NCBI GenBank assembly: GCA_021832305.1 | Contig: JAKBLB010000008.1 | Location: 41,061-105,060, forward strand | Direction: 5' to 3' | DNA length: 64,000 nucleotides | Origin: Pseudomonadota bacterium | Lineage (GTDB): Bacteria; Pseudomonadota; Gammaproteobacteria; Burkholderiales; Ferrovaceae | Part shown: piece by piece, positions 51,658-61,807 of the stretch | Position numbering within the stretch: position 1 is the first letter of the stretch | Layout of the letters: each line of letters opens with the position of its first letter | The notes under the pieces: model-generated | What the model saw: the letters and a program-made list of their open reading frames with translations, nothing else | Told to the model about the DNA's origin: nothing | Databases searched by the model: none | Position numbers and translations under genes: made by a program

Positions 51658-54600
51658 ACGGGAAAAAATCGTTCGTCCGTGGCTGACCTTGGTCCTCGGA
51701 GCAGGGATTCTGCTGGCCATGGCCGCCGCCTATCAAGGCAATGAAGATTTTCTGAAAACGGTGGATCCCTACAAACCCACCGGCATTTCCATCGCCTATC
51801 TCGAGAGCCGGTTGGCAGGACATCCGGATCAACCCGCCATGCTGGAAACCCTGGCCTGGCAATACCTGACCCTTGGGCATTGGGATTCGGCACTCATGAC
51901 CGCTCAGCGCCTGGAGGATCTGGGGGGGAGACAGGATCAGGCGCGGGCCCTGTTCATTCGCGTCCGGGTCATGGAACAGCGGGCTTTCGAATATCCTCTG
52001 CAAAGCGCTCAACGGGCGCATTATCTGGGGGAGACGCGCCGGTTGCTGAACCGTACGCTCGAGTATCACTGGGATGTGCCGACGCTCGAATACCTTGTCA
52101 GGATGGCCCGGGATTCCTCCGATTTCGACGTGATGTCCCATGACTACCAAGCCCTCGCCATCCAGGATACCGAACGCGCACGCCTGTGGTACGCCCGTTA
52201 TGGTAAAGCCGCGCAGGACAGCCAGCATTACGCCCTGGCCGCAGAGGCCTTTTTCCAGGTCGAGGGGCTATCCCGGACCGTTTCGGACAAACGGCGTGCC
52301 TGGATTGCCGGGATCGGAGCTCTGGAGGCGGGAAACCAGGTAGCGGTAGCTTGTGTTGCGGCCGATGTGCATATGGCGGGTCTGGAAACGGATCCGGAAG
52401 CCGTGGCGACCATGCTCAAGTTGGCAAGGCGGGCACAACGGCATGATCTTGAATTGAAATATGCAAAAATTCTGCTGCAGATCAGCCGACGCGAGGAAAA
52501 TGTCGGCCCTGCGTTGCGCTGGGTTCGTTGGGAGAGCCCAAGGGCGGGTTCGGCCCGGCTGTATCTTCGCGGGCATGCCCCAAGGTTTTCTGATGGAGTG
52601 TCCGGTGCCGTGCTCTGGGCGAAGTCGCCTGCCCATTTTCGTCGTAGCGCCGACCAGGAACCAGCCATCAATGGGTTGGGGGTGGGCGCCGAATCCGGAC
52701 CCGATGCTGAGGATGCCACCTTTGTGAAGGATGTCACGCCGGAAATCGAGCAATCTTCCCCGCAGGGTGCGCGCGAGTCGAAAAAGGGGGGATGGGCAGC
52801 ACCGGCCGAGGCTAACTCAAAAAACCTCGAAGATTTCGAATTGATGTACAGCGCCTTTGTGGGGAACGGCCAACTGAAGGATGCGGAAGTGGTTTGTCGC
52901 AAGGCGCTGGAGCGCCATCTCGACCCTGCGCTCTGGACCAAACGCCTGGCCCAGGTGGCGCTGTGGAATGGGCAGCCCAAGGTGTCCCTGGAGAATTGGT
53001 TGATTTATGCCCAGGCCACCCACGATGAGGAGGCCTGGCAAAACGTGCTGAGGATTGCCCGTCAAACCAATGATGACCGAAGTTACCTGACGGCCTTGCT
53101 GCATGAATCCGAGCGCAACCCCGACGATCTCGAGTTGATCGGAAAGATCATCGCTGCTCATGAACGGTTGGCTGAACCGGAGGCCAGTCTGAGTTTTCTG
53201 AAGGCCCGTGCCGTCGGGTCGATGCGGGTTCCCTTGCTGGAACGGTACGCTCAACTGGCCGAGGATCTGGGGGACGAGGACAAGGCATTGTGGGCGTTAC
53301 ATCGCTTGCAGGCGGACTACGGACCCTCCCCACGCTATGCCATCGACATGGCGGATATCGATCTGCAAAAAAAGGATCCTCAGGCGGCTTTTGACGAGTT
53401 GGTTCAGGTCAAATCCAGGGTGGGGGTGAACAAGGGGGATGCCGCCTTCTGGCGAGCCTATGCCGAAGTGGCGGATTTGTCGCACCATGATCAGGCCGCC
53501 AGTGAAGGCCACAGGAAACTACTGGAGTCCGGGGGGTACGATGGCGATGACCTCCGGGATATGGAGAATTACTACACGGGGTATCCTTTGGATGCCGGCA
53601 GGCTGTTTGAACTGGAATTCCGTTTGACGGGCAAGTTGCAACCCTTGTTGAATGCCATGAGCAGTTATTCCACCGCTCGGGCCTGGGGGCGAGTGTATGC
53701 CTTGCTGCAAGGGCTCACGACCAAACAACGTGCCGAGTTCGAAACCGATGCCGACTTTTTGATGGCGCGGGGGGATTATTTTGCACGCAGTGGTCACTGG
53801 AAGTTGGCCTTGGCCGACATGCATCGGGCGATGACCCTGCCCAAAGTCGGCGATAGCCAGCGGTTGGATTATTTGTGGAATCTGGTGGACTTCGGGGCAG
53901 ATGACGAATTGAGTACCGTGCTCTATGCCTGGCGCTATCGGATCGAGGCCGACTCGATTTATTGGGGAGCTGCAGGGGCGGCCTACGTTCGCTTGAACCA
54001 TCCTGAAAAAGCATTGAGCTACCTGTCCCGGGAGGTCAAGGAAATGAAGGATGATCCTCAGTGGTTGCTGATTCTTTCCTATGCCCAGGAGGATTCAGGG
54101 GATGAGGCGTCGGCATGGCGTTCGCGCCGGGCGGCCTGGAACCGTCTCGATGCCTTGATCTCTGCGCCGCTTCAGCCTTCTTCCTCGATCCGGAACCTGG
54201 TTTCCAAAGGCAATACGCTACAACCTGAAGTACCGGTGCTGGACATGGGCGGCGTGGAATCACCCCTGGCGCTCAGAGTATCCTTGAGCCAATTATTCGT
54301 GAATGGGGACGCTTCCCTGGACTACCTCACCCAACTCTTGCAACGACGGCGTTGGCGGAAGCGGTCAGGAGGTTCTCCTGAGGCAGCGGAATCCTTGTTG
54401 GGAAACCTTCGGGCTTTTCAGGATGTTCCCTTGACGACCGGGGACGATTGCCTGGAGGAACTGGATGCGGAAGGCTTGTCCCCCGAGGCCAAAAAAAAGG
54501 TGGTGTTGAGCGAGCGTTGCCGGATTTCCAATGCAGCCAAGGATGTGGCGACCTCCTGGGCACTGGGTGGGGAGCATAACGACCTGGCGCGGGCCTGGTT

Positions 54601-55846
54601 GGCACAGGAGTACGGCAATCGTCTGCTGCATTCCACCGATGCGCGGATCACGCTGGCTCTGGCGGAGAACGATCGGGAGACCCTGGCTCGTTTGATCGAA
54701 GATCAGGAGAACAAGATCCAGGTGGATCAAAGGGTTGAAATTCTCGAACGGCTGGGTCGGAGAGCAGATGCCCAAACCGTTGCCTTTGACGGGGGAGAAA
54801 ATGCACGCAACAATACCACCCGTCATGAAATCGAACGGGATGTGTTGCTGACCCCCAGCGACAACATCAGTCAAAACCAGGACCCTTCCCCCGGACCTTA
54901 CTGGAGTCCGCAGGGTTATATCACTCCCTCCGTGGTGACCGGCATGAACGTCAGCACCTGGAGTCCCCTGTCCTATGTGGAAAAGTCTGCGGGCGTGGGA
55001 TTTGCTCTGAGCAACGAGTATACGTTGGATGTGGAGGCCATTCAGCGCAACCAGACTGACCTGAATACCCGTCAGATCGCTTATGTTCCCGCCCAGGACA
55101 ACAGCATGGCCGTGACTTTTGGCGATCATACCGATGCCCGGGACTATAGTGTGACGGTGGGCCATCGTTCGGCTTGGTATGCCTTTGATACCTACAGCGG
55201 CAGTGCCCAATACAATTGGTCGCCGACGCTCAAGGCTCGGGTGATGGCTGGCTGGAACCAGTTCACGGATCTCTCTCCGGTCATCCAGGTCATGGGGATG
55301 AAGAATATGGTGGATATGTCCCTGGAATGGCAGTTTGCCTCACGGTGGTTCCTCAAGAACTCCGTCGAAGGCGATCGGTTCAATGCGCAAAATGGAGGAT
55401 ATCTCGGCAACGGGCTATTGTATTCCATGGAACTGGGGTATCAATTGATGACCCGTCTGCCCAACTGGAACCTGCGTTTCGTGACCTATGAAGGCCGATT
55501 CAATTCGGCAGGGAACGCGGTACAGCCTCAACTGGCGACCCTGGTGCCCAGGGGACAAGCGGTCAATACGGACTTTTTCATGCCGGGAAACATCTCTCAA
55601 TATGGGCTGATGACGGGGTATGGGACCGACTATGAGAACAACTCTCTTCGTTCCGGCTGGCAACCCTATGTAGACGCAGGGGTCGTGAATGATACGGTTC
55701 TGGGATTGCTGCCCCAGATCAGCATGGGGCTGGCGGGACCGATCTTTGGCGGGGATTATTCACGGATTTATTACTTCCATGAAACGGCGCCAGGCAGTAC
55801 GGAATCGATGACTCAGATCGGGGTCAGTTATCGGTACTTTTATTGA
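51650..55846 (+). CDS. pelB: PelB: outer-membrane export porin with TPR scaffold
   Basis: The 1398-residue protein has an N-terminal membrane anchor (about 11-29), a long helical TPR region (about 45-1060) and a C-terminal beta-barrel (about 1090-1398) that ends in an aromatic residue (GVSYRYFY), the outer-membrane assembly signal. It exports Pel and its TPRs contact PelA. It is longer than Pseudomonas PelB (about 1190). Residues about 281-391 are a low-complexity, charged linker between TPR blocks and may explain part of the extra length. Confidence 0.93.
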   Translation: MIEREKIVRPWLTLVLGAGILLAMAAAYQGNEDFLKTVDPYKPTGISIAYLESRLAGHPDQPAMLETLAWQYLTLGHWDSALMTAQRLEDLGGRQDQARALFIRVRVMEQRAFEYPLQSAQRAHYLGETRRLLNRTLEYHWDVPTLEYLVRMARDSSDFDVMSHDYQALAIQDTERARLWYARYGKAAQDSQHYALAAEAFFQVEGLSRTVSDKRRAWIAGIGALEAGNQVAVACVAADVHMAGLETDPEAVATMLKLARRAQRHDLELKYAKILLQISRREENVGPALRWVRWESPRAGSARLYLRGHAPRFSDGVSGAVLWAKSPAHFRRSADQEPAINGLGVGAESGPDAEDATFVKDVTPEIEQSSPQGARESKKGGWAAPAEANSKNLEDFELMYSAFVGNGQLKDAEVVCRKALERHLDPALWTKRLAQVALWNGQPKVSLENWLIYAQATHDEEAWQNVLRIARQTNDDRSYLTALLHESERNPDDLELIGKIIAAHERLAEPEASLSFLKARAVGSMRVPLLERYAQLAEDLGDEDKALWALHRLQADYGPSPRYAIDMADIDLQKKDPQAAFDELVQVKSRVGVNKGDAAFWRAYAEVADLSHHDQAASEGHRKLLESGGYDGDDLRDMENYYTGYPLDAGRLFELEFRLTGKLQPLLNAMSSYSTARAWGRVYALLQGLTTKQRAEFETDADFLMARGDYFARSGHWKLALADMHRAMTLPKVGDSQRLDYLWNLVDFGADDELSTVLYAWRYRIEADSIYWGAAGAAYVRLNHPEKALSYLSREVKEMKDDPQWLLILSYAQEDSGDEASAWRSRRAAWNRLDALISAPLQPSSSIRNLVSKGNTLQPEVPVLDMGGVESPLALRVSLSQLFVNGDASLDYLTQLLQRRRWRKRSGGSPEAAESLLGNLRAFQDVPLTTGDDCLEELDAEGLSPEAKKKVVLSERCRISNAAKDVATSWALGGEHNDLARAWLAQEYGNRLLHSTDARITLALAENDRETLARLIEDQENKIQVDQRVEILERLGRRADAQTVAFDGGENARNNTTRHEIERDVLLTPSDNISQNQDPSPGPYWSPQGYITPSVVTGMNVSTWSPLSYVEKSAGVGFALSNEYTLDVEAIQRNQTDLNTRQIAYVPAQDNSMAVTFGDHTDARDYSVTVGHRSAWYAFDTYSGSAQYNWSPTLKARVMAGWNQFTDLSPVIQVMGMKNMVDMSLEWQFASRWFLKNSVEGDRFNAQNGGYLGNGLLYSMELGYQLMTRLPNWNLRFVTYEGRFNSAGNAVQPQLATLVPRGQAVNTDFFMPGNISQYGLMTGYGTDYENNSLRSGWQPYVDAGVVNDTVLGLLPQISMGLAGPIFGGDYSRIYYFHETAPGSTESMTQIGVSYRYFY

Positions 55847-55908
55847 GTGGGCAGGGAAGTCTGTGGCAGAATTTTTAACCTGAAAGATACGTCGGGAGAC
55901 AGGACATC

Positions 55909-56445
55909 ATGAAACAGAATAGAACCATCATTGCAGGTGTGCTGACGGCAGCAACCATGGGGTTGGTCGCCTGTTCAACGCTCGATGTGGGGCAGCCCCC
56001 CTCCGTGGCTTCGAATGCCTCCTGGGCGCTTCTGCCCATGGCTAATTATACGGAAACTCCGGATGCCGGAGACCGGGTGGCCAGCATTGCGGAAAGTATC
56101 CTGCATCAGAAGGGGGGAATGGACCTCAAGCGTTTTCCCGTCAAGGACGAAAAAGACACGTTCATCTTGGGGAACAATGCCAAGTTGCAACAGGCCGCCA
56201 TGGACTGGGCCAGTCAAAACAGGATTCAATATGCCCTGACCGGATCTGTCCAGGAATGGCGTTACAAGACGGGAGTGGATGGTGAACCTGCAGTCAGCGT
56301 GACTTTCAATCTGGTGGACATGACCACCGGAAAGATCGTCTGGAGCGCGACGGGTAGCCGGAGCGGCTGGAGCCGTTCGAGCGTGGGATCTGTGGGGCAG
56401 ACGTTGATCGATCAGTTGTTGAACCCCCTCGAACACGCGCATTGA
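55909..56445 (+). CDS. pelC: PelC: outer-membrane lipoprotein of the Pel exporter
   Basis: The 178-residue protein has a lipobox LVAC (Cys22) and a compact alpha/beta body. Known PelC forms a dodecameric ring on the periplasmic side of the outer membrane that funnels the polymer to PelB. YALTGSVQEWRYKTGVDGEPAVSVTFNLVDMTTGKIVWSATGSRSG is the central family segment. It lies 62 bases after pelB, the largest gap inside the operon. Confidence 0.9.
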   Translation: MKQNRTIIAGVLTAATMGLVACSTLDVGQPPSVASNASWALLPMANYTETPDAGDRVASIAESILHQKGGMDLKRFPVKDEKDTFILGNNAKLQQAAMDWASQNRIQYALTGSVQEWRYKTGVDGEPAVSVTFNLVDMTTGKIVWSATGSRSGWSRSSVGSVGQTLIDQLLNPLEHAH

Positions 56446-56457
56446 GCCGGGACGACT

Positions 56458-57852
56458 GTGGAAAACGCTATCCAGACTGCCAAAAAATCCCGTTTCAGCG
56501 ATGCGTTGGACGGGGTGACGCTGTACAGTCGTTTCTTTGCGAAAACGATCATTCGTCCGGTGGCGGTGATCGAGGTCGTGGGGTACATGGGTGCGGCCAT
56601 CGGGGTGTTTTACCTGATCAATCCGCAGGACCCGCTGTTGCTCCTGCTGTCCTATCCCTGGATCTGGTTGGTGGCCACGGCCCTGGCGTTGCGTTATGGC
56701 GCTCTGATGGGGGTACTGGCGGGGTTGATGATCGTCCTGGCCTGGGAGATCCTGTACCGGGGTTATCAGGGCAATGGGGCGCTGAGTTTTCCAGTGATGT
56801 TCATGTCCGGAGGGTTGGTTCAGGTGATTCTGGCCGGGCACGTCCGCGATGTCTGGTCGAATCTTTTGGTTCGGGCCAACGGGATCAATGGCTACCTCAA
56901 CGATCACCTGGCATCCCTGACCACGGCCCACTATCTCCTGAGGGTTTCTCATGATCGACTGGAGCGCGATTTGTTCACGAGACCGGCAACCTTGCGCAGT
57001 GCTCTAGAACACATGCGTGAAATTACGGCGCTGTCCACCGATGCCGGAGACTCTGATTCTCCCTTCAAAGGGGCACAGGCGGCACTGGACCTCATCTCGA
57101 TGATTTGCCAACTGGGTTCCGCAACCCTTTATGCGGTGGCTACCAGTGGTCAGGTGGTGGATATATCCTATGCCGCAGTGGGAACGCCGATTCCCCTGAA
57201 TCGGGATGATCCGGTGCTGAAGGACTGTTTGGCGCGTCTGTCTCTGTCTCACCTCAAGGCGGTGGATGCGGAGAAATTGGGCTCCTACTATGTGGCGGCC
57301 CCGATCGTCCAGGTCTCGGGCGAATTGATCGGGGTCCTGGTGGTCCATCAAATTCATTTCATGGCACTCAACCATGACAATATGCAATTGATGCGGGTGT
57401 TACTGGATTACTACGGAGACGGCCTGGCGCAACACCAACTGGTAGGCCGGGTCCATCGTCTCATGCCCCAGTGCCCCTATGGATTTGCTGCCGAGTTGGA
57501 GCGGATCTCTCATCTCAAGAAACTCTACGGCATCGATTCTTCGCTGGTGGCACTGAGTTTTCCGCGCTCGGGCCCGGGAGATCTGCAATTTCAGCAGGTG
57601 ATTCGCCAGTTGCGTTCTCTGGACATGCTCTGGACGGATCAGAACGATGAACGGCAATTTTCCTTGTTCCTGATGCCGTTGACCGAAGGAGACGGTGTCC
57701 TGGGGTACATGAACCGGATCGAGGCGGGTTTGCAACAGACCTTCCAGACAACCCTGGCTGAGGCGGAAATCCGTTTTTATTCGATTTCCGTCAAACCGCA
57801 GGATGCCGACAGGGATTTGAAAACGATCTACGATCAGGTGCGCGCCGCATGA
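56458..57852 (+). CDS. pelD: PelD: c-di-GMP receptor of Pel synthesis
   Basis: The 464-residue inner-membrane protein has four membrane segments (about 35-130), a coiled stretch, a GAF domain (about 175-310) and a degenerate GGDEF domain (about 340-464) without a catalytic GGDEF. The inhibitory-site motif RxxD is intact as Arg386-Ser-Leu-Asp389, and Arg420 follows at nearly the spacing of Arg402 in Pseudomonas PelD. This predicts c-di-GMP binding and activation of PelF. Start is GTG 56458. It overlaps pelE by 4 bases. Confidence 0.94.
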   Translation: MENAIQTAKKSRFSDALDGVTLYSRFFAKTIIRPVAVIEVVGYMGAAIGVFYLINPQDPLLLLLSYPWIWLVATALALRYGALMGVLAGLMIVLAWEILYRGYQGNGALSFPVMFMSGGLVQVILAGHVRDVWSNLLVRANGINGYLNDHLASLTTAHYLLRVSHDRLERDLFTRPATLRSALEHMREITALSTDAGDSDSPFKGAQAALDLISMICQLGSATLYAVATSGQVVDISYAAVGTPIPLNRDDPVLKDCLARLSLSHLKAVDAEKLGSYYVAAPIVQVSGELIGVLVVHQIHFMALNHDNMQLMRVLLDYYGDGLAQHQLVGRVHRLMPQCPYGFAAELERISHLKKLYGIDSSLVALSFPRSGPGDLQFQQVIRQLRSLDMLWTDQNDERQFSLFLMPLTEGDGVLGYMNRIEAGLQQTFQTTLAEAEIRFYSISVKPQDADRDLKTIYDQVRAA

Positions 57853-58847
57853 TTCCCGTGACGATCATTCTGGGATTTCTGGCTTTTCTTTTCCAGGGGT
57901 TGGCTATCCATGCCTTGATAAGTCCTTCGTCAGGCGTGGATGTATTGCTGGTTTTTTTCTTCTGGCAAGCCTGTGCGGCCCTGTTGACGACATTTTTTTA
58001 TGCAGTGCTCTGGCCTGCGTTTTTTGCCCTTCCTGGACGCACTTCCTTGTTGCATGTCTTTTTGACCTGTCAGTTCTTGCCGGTGGCTGGTGCTCTGCTC
58101 TTTCTGACCGAAATGGCCGTTCACCGGTTTTTGAAACCACTCCCGGATCACGGTTACCTGGGGGCCGCCGACACTCCAGAATTCAATCATCACCTGTTGA
58201 CTCGCATTACCCATGGCGTGGGTTCCCGCCTGCTGGCCAAACTGACCACCACCGAAGCACCCCTGGCCAGTAAACTGTCTGCGGTGGTGACGTTGCGTTC
58301 CATGCCCCTGCGCTATTCCGGCCAGATGCTCTCCGATCTCCTGGCGGACTCGAACGACGAGGTACGCCTGTTGGCTTATGGAACCATGGATGGAGCCGAA
58401 AAAGAGGTGATGAAACAGATCTATGAGATTCACCATCAACTGGCGGCTCTGCCGGCGGGACAACATCCCGTTCAACTGTGGATGCGCATGGCCGAACTGT
58501 ATTGGGAATTGATCTATCAGAATCTGGTGACGGGCGAAGTGCGTCAACATACGCTGGCCCAAATCGCCCATTTTGCGCATCAAGTCCTGGACAGGTCCCC
58601 CGAGGAGGCGGAAATGTGGTTTCTCCTGGGACGTTGTGCGCTGTTGCATCAAGATTATGGGACGGCAGAAAACCATTTTTTGCGCGCGCAGCGATTGAAC
58701 TATCCCCAGGATCGTCTGTTGCCCTGGCTTGCTGAAGTGGCTTTCCTGAAAGGGGAATTGCATCGGGTTCCCTTTTTGCTCAAGGGGCTGCGTAATAGTG
58801 CGCGCATGCCCCAACTCCAGCCCCTGCTGAGGTATTGGTTACCATGA
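57849..58847 (+). CDS. pelE: PelE: inner-membrane TPR protein
   Basis: The 332-residue protein has two N-terminal membrane segments (about 5-25 and 35-90) and a cytoplasmic helical region with TPR-like repeats (AEMWFLLGRCALLHQDYGTAENHFLRAQRLN). It is part of the PelD-PelE-PelF-PelG synthase complex. ATGA overlaps link it to pelD before and pelF after. Confidence 0.88.
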   Translation: MIPVTIILGFLAFLFQGLAIHALISPSSGVDVLLVFFFWQACAALLTTFFYAVLWPAFFALPGRTSLLHVFLTCQFLPVAGALLFLTEMAVHRFLKPLPDHGYLGAADTPEFNHHLLTRITHGVGSRLLAKLTTTEAPLASKLSAVVTLRSMPLRYSGQMLSDLLADSNDEVRLLAYGTMDGAEKEVMKQIYEIHHQLAALPAGQHPVQLWMRMAELYWELIYQNLVTGEVRQHTLAQIAHFAHQVLDRSPEEAEMWFLLGRCALLHQDYGTAENHFLRAQRLNYPQDRLLPWLAEVAFLKGELHRVPFLLKGLRNSARMPQLQPLLRYWLP

Positions 58848-60400
58848 AGAACAAAAGGAGTTTTAGAAGAGCAGAGAAAGCGGAGGTCTGTCTGTTGCTC
58901 GAAGGAACCTACCCCTACGTGTCCGGCGGTGTTTCGGCCTGGGTCAGCCACCTTCTGACAGAGTTTCCCGATGTGTCTTTTGCGTTGGTATTCATGGGAA
59001 GCAGCCCTCAGGATTATGGCGATCCTGTGTACACCTTGCCGGACCATGTGGTCTATTACGAAGAATTTTTCATTCACGATGCCGTGCCCAAGGAAGCGGT
59101 CCGGAAAATAGATCAGGGGCATCCCCAGGCTTTTGAACAGATGGAACTCTTTCATCAGGCCCTGCGGGATCCCCTGCACCCGGACATGAGCGGGCATCTC
59201 CTGAGTCAGATCATTCCCTTGATGGAAAAGGGAAAATCCCTGGACGATGCACAGTTTCTGTATGGCAAGATGTCCTGGAACATGATCACCGAATACTATG
59301 AGCGGTACTCCACGGATCCCTCCTTTACCGATTATTTCTGGACCGTGCGCATGATGCATAAACCGATCTGGGAGATCGTCAATGTCAGTCGCCAGATCAT
59401 TCCCGCCCAGATCTATCACACGGTATCCACGGGATATGCAGGATTTTTGGGCGCTCTGCTGCATTACCGGACGGGACGGCCCTTGTTGCTCTCCGAGCAT
59501 GGAATCTATACGAAAGAACGCAAGATCGATTTGCTCCAAAGTACCTGGTTGCGGGACAATCGGCGTTTTCTCGAGGAAGATTCCACACAGGTCGGGTACC
59601 TTCAGGACCTGTGGGTACGTTTCTTCGAGTCCATTGGTCAGATGTGTTATTCCGCTTCCTCGTCGATCATCTCTCTTTTTGAACAGAATCGGCGCCGTCA
59701 GATCGAAGACGGGGCTCCGGAGGAACGTACGCGGGTCATCCCCAATGGCATAGATCTGCAACGTTTCTCGGCGTTGCGGGGGCAACGCCCGGAATCCGTC
59801 CCCCTGGTGGTTGCCCTGATCGGGCGTGTGGTTCCCATCAAGGATATCCGGACTTTCATCCGGGCCATTTTTATTGCGACACGTCGGTTGCCTGAGTTAC
59901 AGGGTTGGATCATCGGGGGAGAGGGAGAAGATCCGGAATATGCTCAGGAATGTCGCAGTTTTGCGTCCAGTCTGGGTATTTTGGACGTTCAATGCCACTT
60001 CCTCGGACATCAGCAGGTGGATCGCTATTATCCCAGGATCGGCCTGCTGGCCTTGAGTTCCATCAGCGAAGGTCAGCCCCTGGTGATCCTGGAGGCCTAC
60101 GCGGCGGGGGTACCCGTCGTGGTCACGGATGTGGGGGCCTGTCGCGAGTTGGTGGAGGGGATGACGTGGGAAGATCGCGAGTTGGGGAAGGCAGGGGCCG
60201 TGGTTCCCATCGCCGATCCCGAGGCCATGGCTCAGGCCATGATCGATCTGCTGACCCTTCCGGGAGGTTGGCAGAATGCGCAAGCCGCTGCAGTGGCGCG
60301 GGTATCCCGATATTACGATGCGAGGATCATGGAAGATCACTATCGTCAACTCTATACGACCCTGTGGCAGAAGCCCACCGAAGTGTTTGCGGAAGGATGA
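58844..60400 (+). CDS. pelF: PelF: GT4 glycosyltransferase, Pel polymerase
   Basis: The 518-residue cytosolic GT-B enzyme polymerises Pel from UDP-sugar. LLEGTYPYVSGGVSAWVSHLL (about 17-37) is the PelF hallmark. The donor-binding half has RVIPNGIDLQRF, VALIGRVVPIKDI and the E-x7-E motif region SSISEGQPLVILEAYAAGVPVVVTDVGACRELV. It uses UDP-GlcNAc/GalNAc-type donors in characterised relatives, which fits the epimerase at the head of the operon. Confidence 0.95.
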   Translation: MKNKRSFRRAEKAEVCLLLEGTYPYVSGGVSAWVSHLLTEFPDVSFALVFMGSSPQDYGDPVYTLPDHVVYYEEFFIHDAVPKEAVRKIDQGHPQAFEQMELFHQALRDPLHPDMSGHLLSQIIPLMEKGKSLDDAQFLYGKMSWNMITEYYERYSTDPSFTDYFWTVRMMHKPIWEIVNVSRQIIPAQIYHTVSTGYAGFLGALLHYRTGRPLLLSEHGIYTKERKIDLLQSTWLRDNRRFLEEDSTQVGYLQDLWVRFFESIGQMCYSASSSIISLFEQNRRRQIEDGAPEERTRVIPNGIDLQRFSALRGQRPESVPLVVALIGRVVPIKDIRTFIRAIFIATRRLPELQGWIIGGEGEDPEYAQECRSFASSLGILDVQCHFLGHQQVDRYYPRIGLLALSSISEGQPLVILEAYAAGVPVVVTDVGACRELVEGMTWEDRELGKAGAVVPIADPEAMAQAMIDLLTLPGGWQNAQAAAVARVSRYYDARIMEDHYRQLYTTLWQKPTEVFAEG

Positions 60401-60406
60401 TCGACG

Positions 60407-61807
60407 ATGGCTGGCATTGGTTTTGAAATACGCAAAATCCTCCACAAGGATAGTCTGACCAGTACCCTGGCCGCCTACAGTTATGCGGGATTGATCGGTT
60501 CGGGACCATTGATCCTGTCCATTGTTTCGATCCAGTTGATCAGCTTGTTCAGTTTGTCAGTGGCGCGTACCAATTTTCCCATCATCCAGTTTCAGGTTTC
60601 CCTGACCTATCTGATCGCCGCCAGCCAGATCTTGACGGGCGCGGTGCAATTGATGTTTACCCGCTATATTTCCGACCGTCTGTTCGGGAACGAAAACGAC
60701 ACGGTGTTGCCCAGTTACCATGCGGTGCTGCTGGTGGTGACCCTGGGGGCCGGGATCCTGGGGTTGACCCTGTGTTTCACGGCGTTTTCCGGCATGGATG
60801 TTTATTATCGCCTGCTGATGTTGACGGCCTTCGTGCTGTTGTGCAATATCTGGTGCGGCATCATTTTTCTGTCAGGAATCAAGCAATACCGGGCGATTTT
60901 GGTGCTATTCGTGGTGGGCTATGGATCAGCGGTGATTTTTGCCCTGTTTCTGTTTCCCCGTTTCGGATTGAATGGATTGGTCGGCAGTTTCGTCCTGGGG
61001 CACGTTCTTTTGATTCTCGGGTTGCATTCCCTGATCTACCGTAATTTTCGTTCAAAAAAATATATTTCCTGGCAGGTCTTCGACCGCAGGTTCAATTATC
61101 CCCGTCTGGGCGTGGTGGGTTTTTGCTACTATCTGGGCGAGTGGTTGCACAAGATCCAGTTCTGGTACTATCCCTTCACCGGTCAACCGGTCATCGGGCC
61201 GTTGCATGCCTCGTTCATCTATGACTATCCGATCTTTTTGTCGTACCTGGCGGTATTGCCCGGGATGGCATTTTTCCTGTTGCGTATCGAAACGGATTTC
61301 GTGGAATATTACAATGCCTTTTACGATGCCGTGCGTTCGGGAGGGACTTATGAACATCTTCAGAACATGCGCAACATGATGGTGCGCGGGGTCCGGACAG
61401 GGCTCTACGAGGTGCTCAAGATCCAGGGCATCGTGGTGCTGCTGGTCTTCGCTTTCGGACAGGATCTGCTTCATCTCGTGGGTATCTCGGTCTATTACCT
61501 GCCCCTCCTGCGGATCGATACCATTTCTGCCAGTCTGCAGGTGCTTTTCCTGGTGGCGATCAACGTGTTTTTGTACATCGACCGCCAACGGGTGGTCATG
61601 ATCCTGTCCGTTTTGTTTGTGGCGCTGACGGGGCTGTTTACCTGGATTACCTTGAAGGTGGGACCGGAGACGTATGGTTATGGGTTTGCCCTGTCCAGTT
61701 TTGTGGTGGTCTTGATGGCTATTTTCTATCTGGAACAGTATTTTTCTGAACTGGAATACGAAACCTATATGCTCCATCAGGATGATCTGGTCTATGGCCG
61801 TCACTGA
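60407..61807 (+). CDS. pelG: PelG: polysaccharide transporter of the Wzx/MATE-like type
   Basis: The 466-residue membrane protein has about 12 hydrophobic segments. It begins MAGIGFEIRKILHKDSLTSTLAAYSYAGLIGSGPLILSI, the standard PelG N-terminus, and is thought to move the growing polymer across the inner membrane. It starts 6 bases after pelF and overlaps the following hydrolase gene by 14 bases. Confidence 0.94.
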   Translation: MAGIGFEIRKILHKDSLTSTLAAYSYAGLIGSGPLILSIVSIQLISLFSLSVARTNFPIIQFQVSLTYLIAASQILTGAVQLMFTRYISDRLFGNENDTVLPSYHAVLLVVTLGAGILGLTLCFTAFSGMDVYYRLLMLTAFVLLCNIWCGIIFLSGIKQYRAILVLFVVGYGSAVIFALFLFPRFGLNGLVGSFVLGHVLLILGLHSLIYRNFRSKKYISWQVFDRRFNYPRLGVVGFCYYLGEWLHKIQFWYYPFTGQPVIGPLHASFIYDYPIFLSYLAVLPGMAFFLLRIETDFVEYYNAFYDAVRSGGTYEHLQNMRNMMVRGVRTGLYEVLKIQGIVVLLVFAFGQDLLHLVGISVYYLPLLRIDTISASLQVLFLVAINVFLYIDRQRVVMILSVLFVALTGLFTWITLKVGPETYGYGFALSSFVVVLMAIFYLEQYFSELEYETYMLHQDDLVYGRH

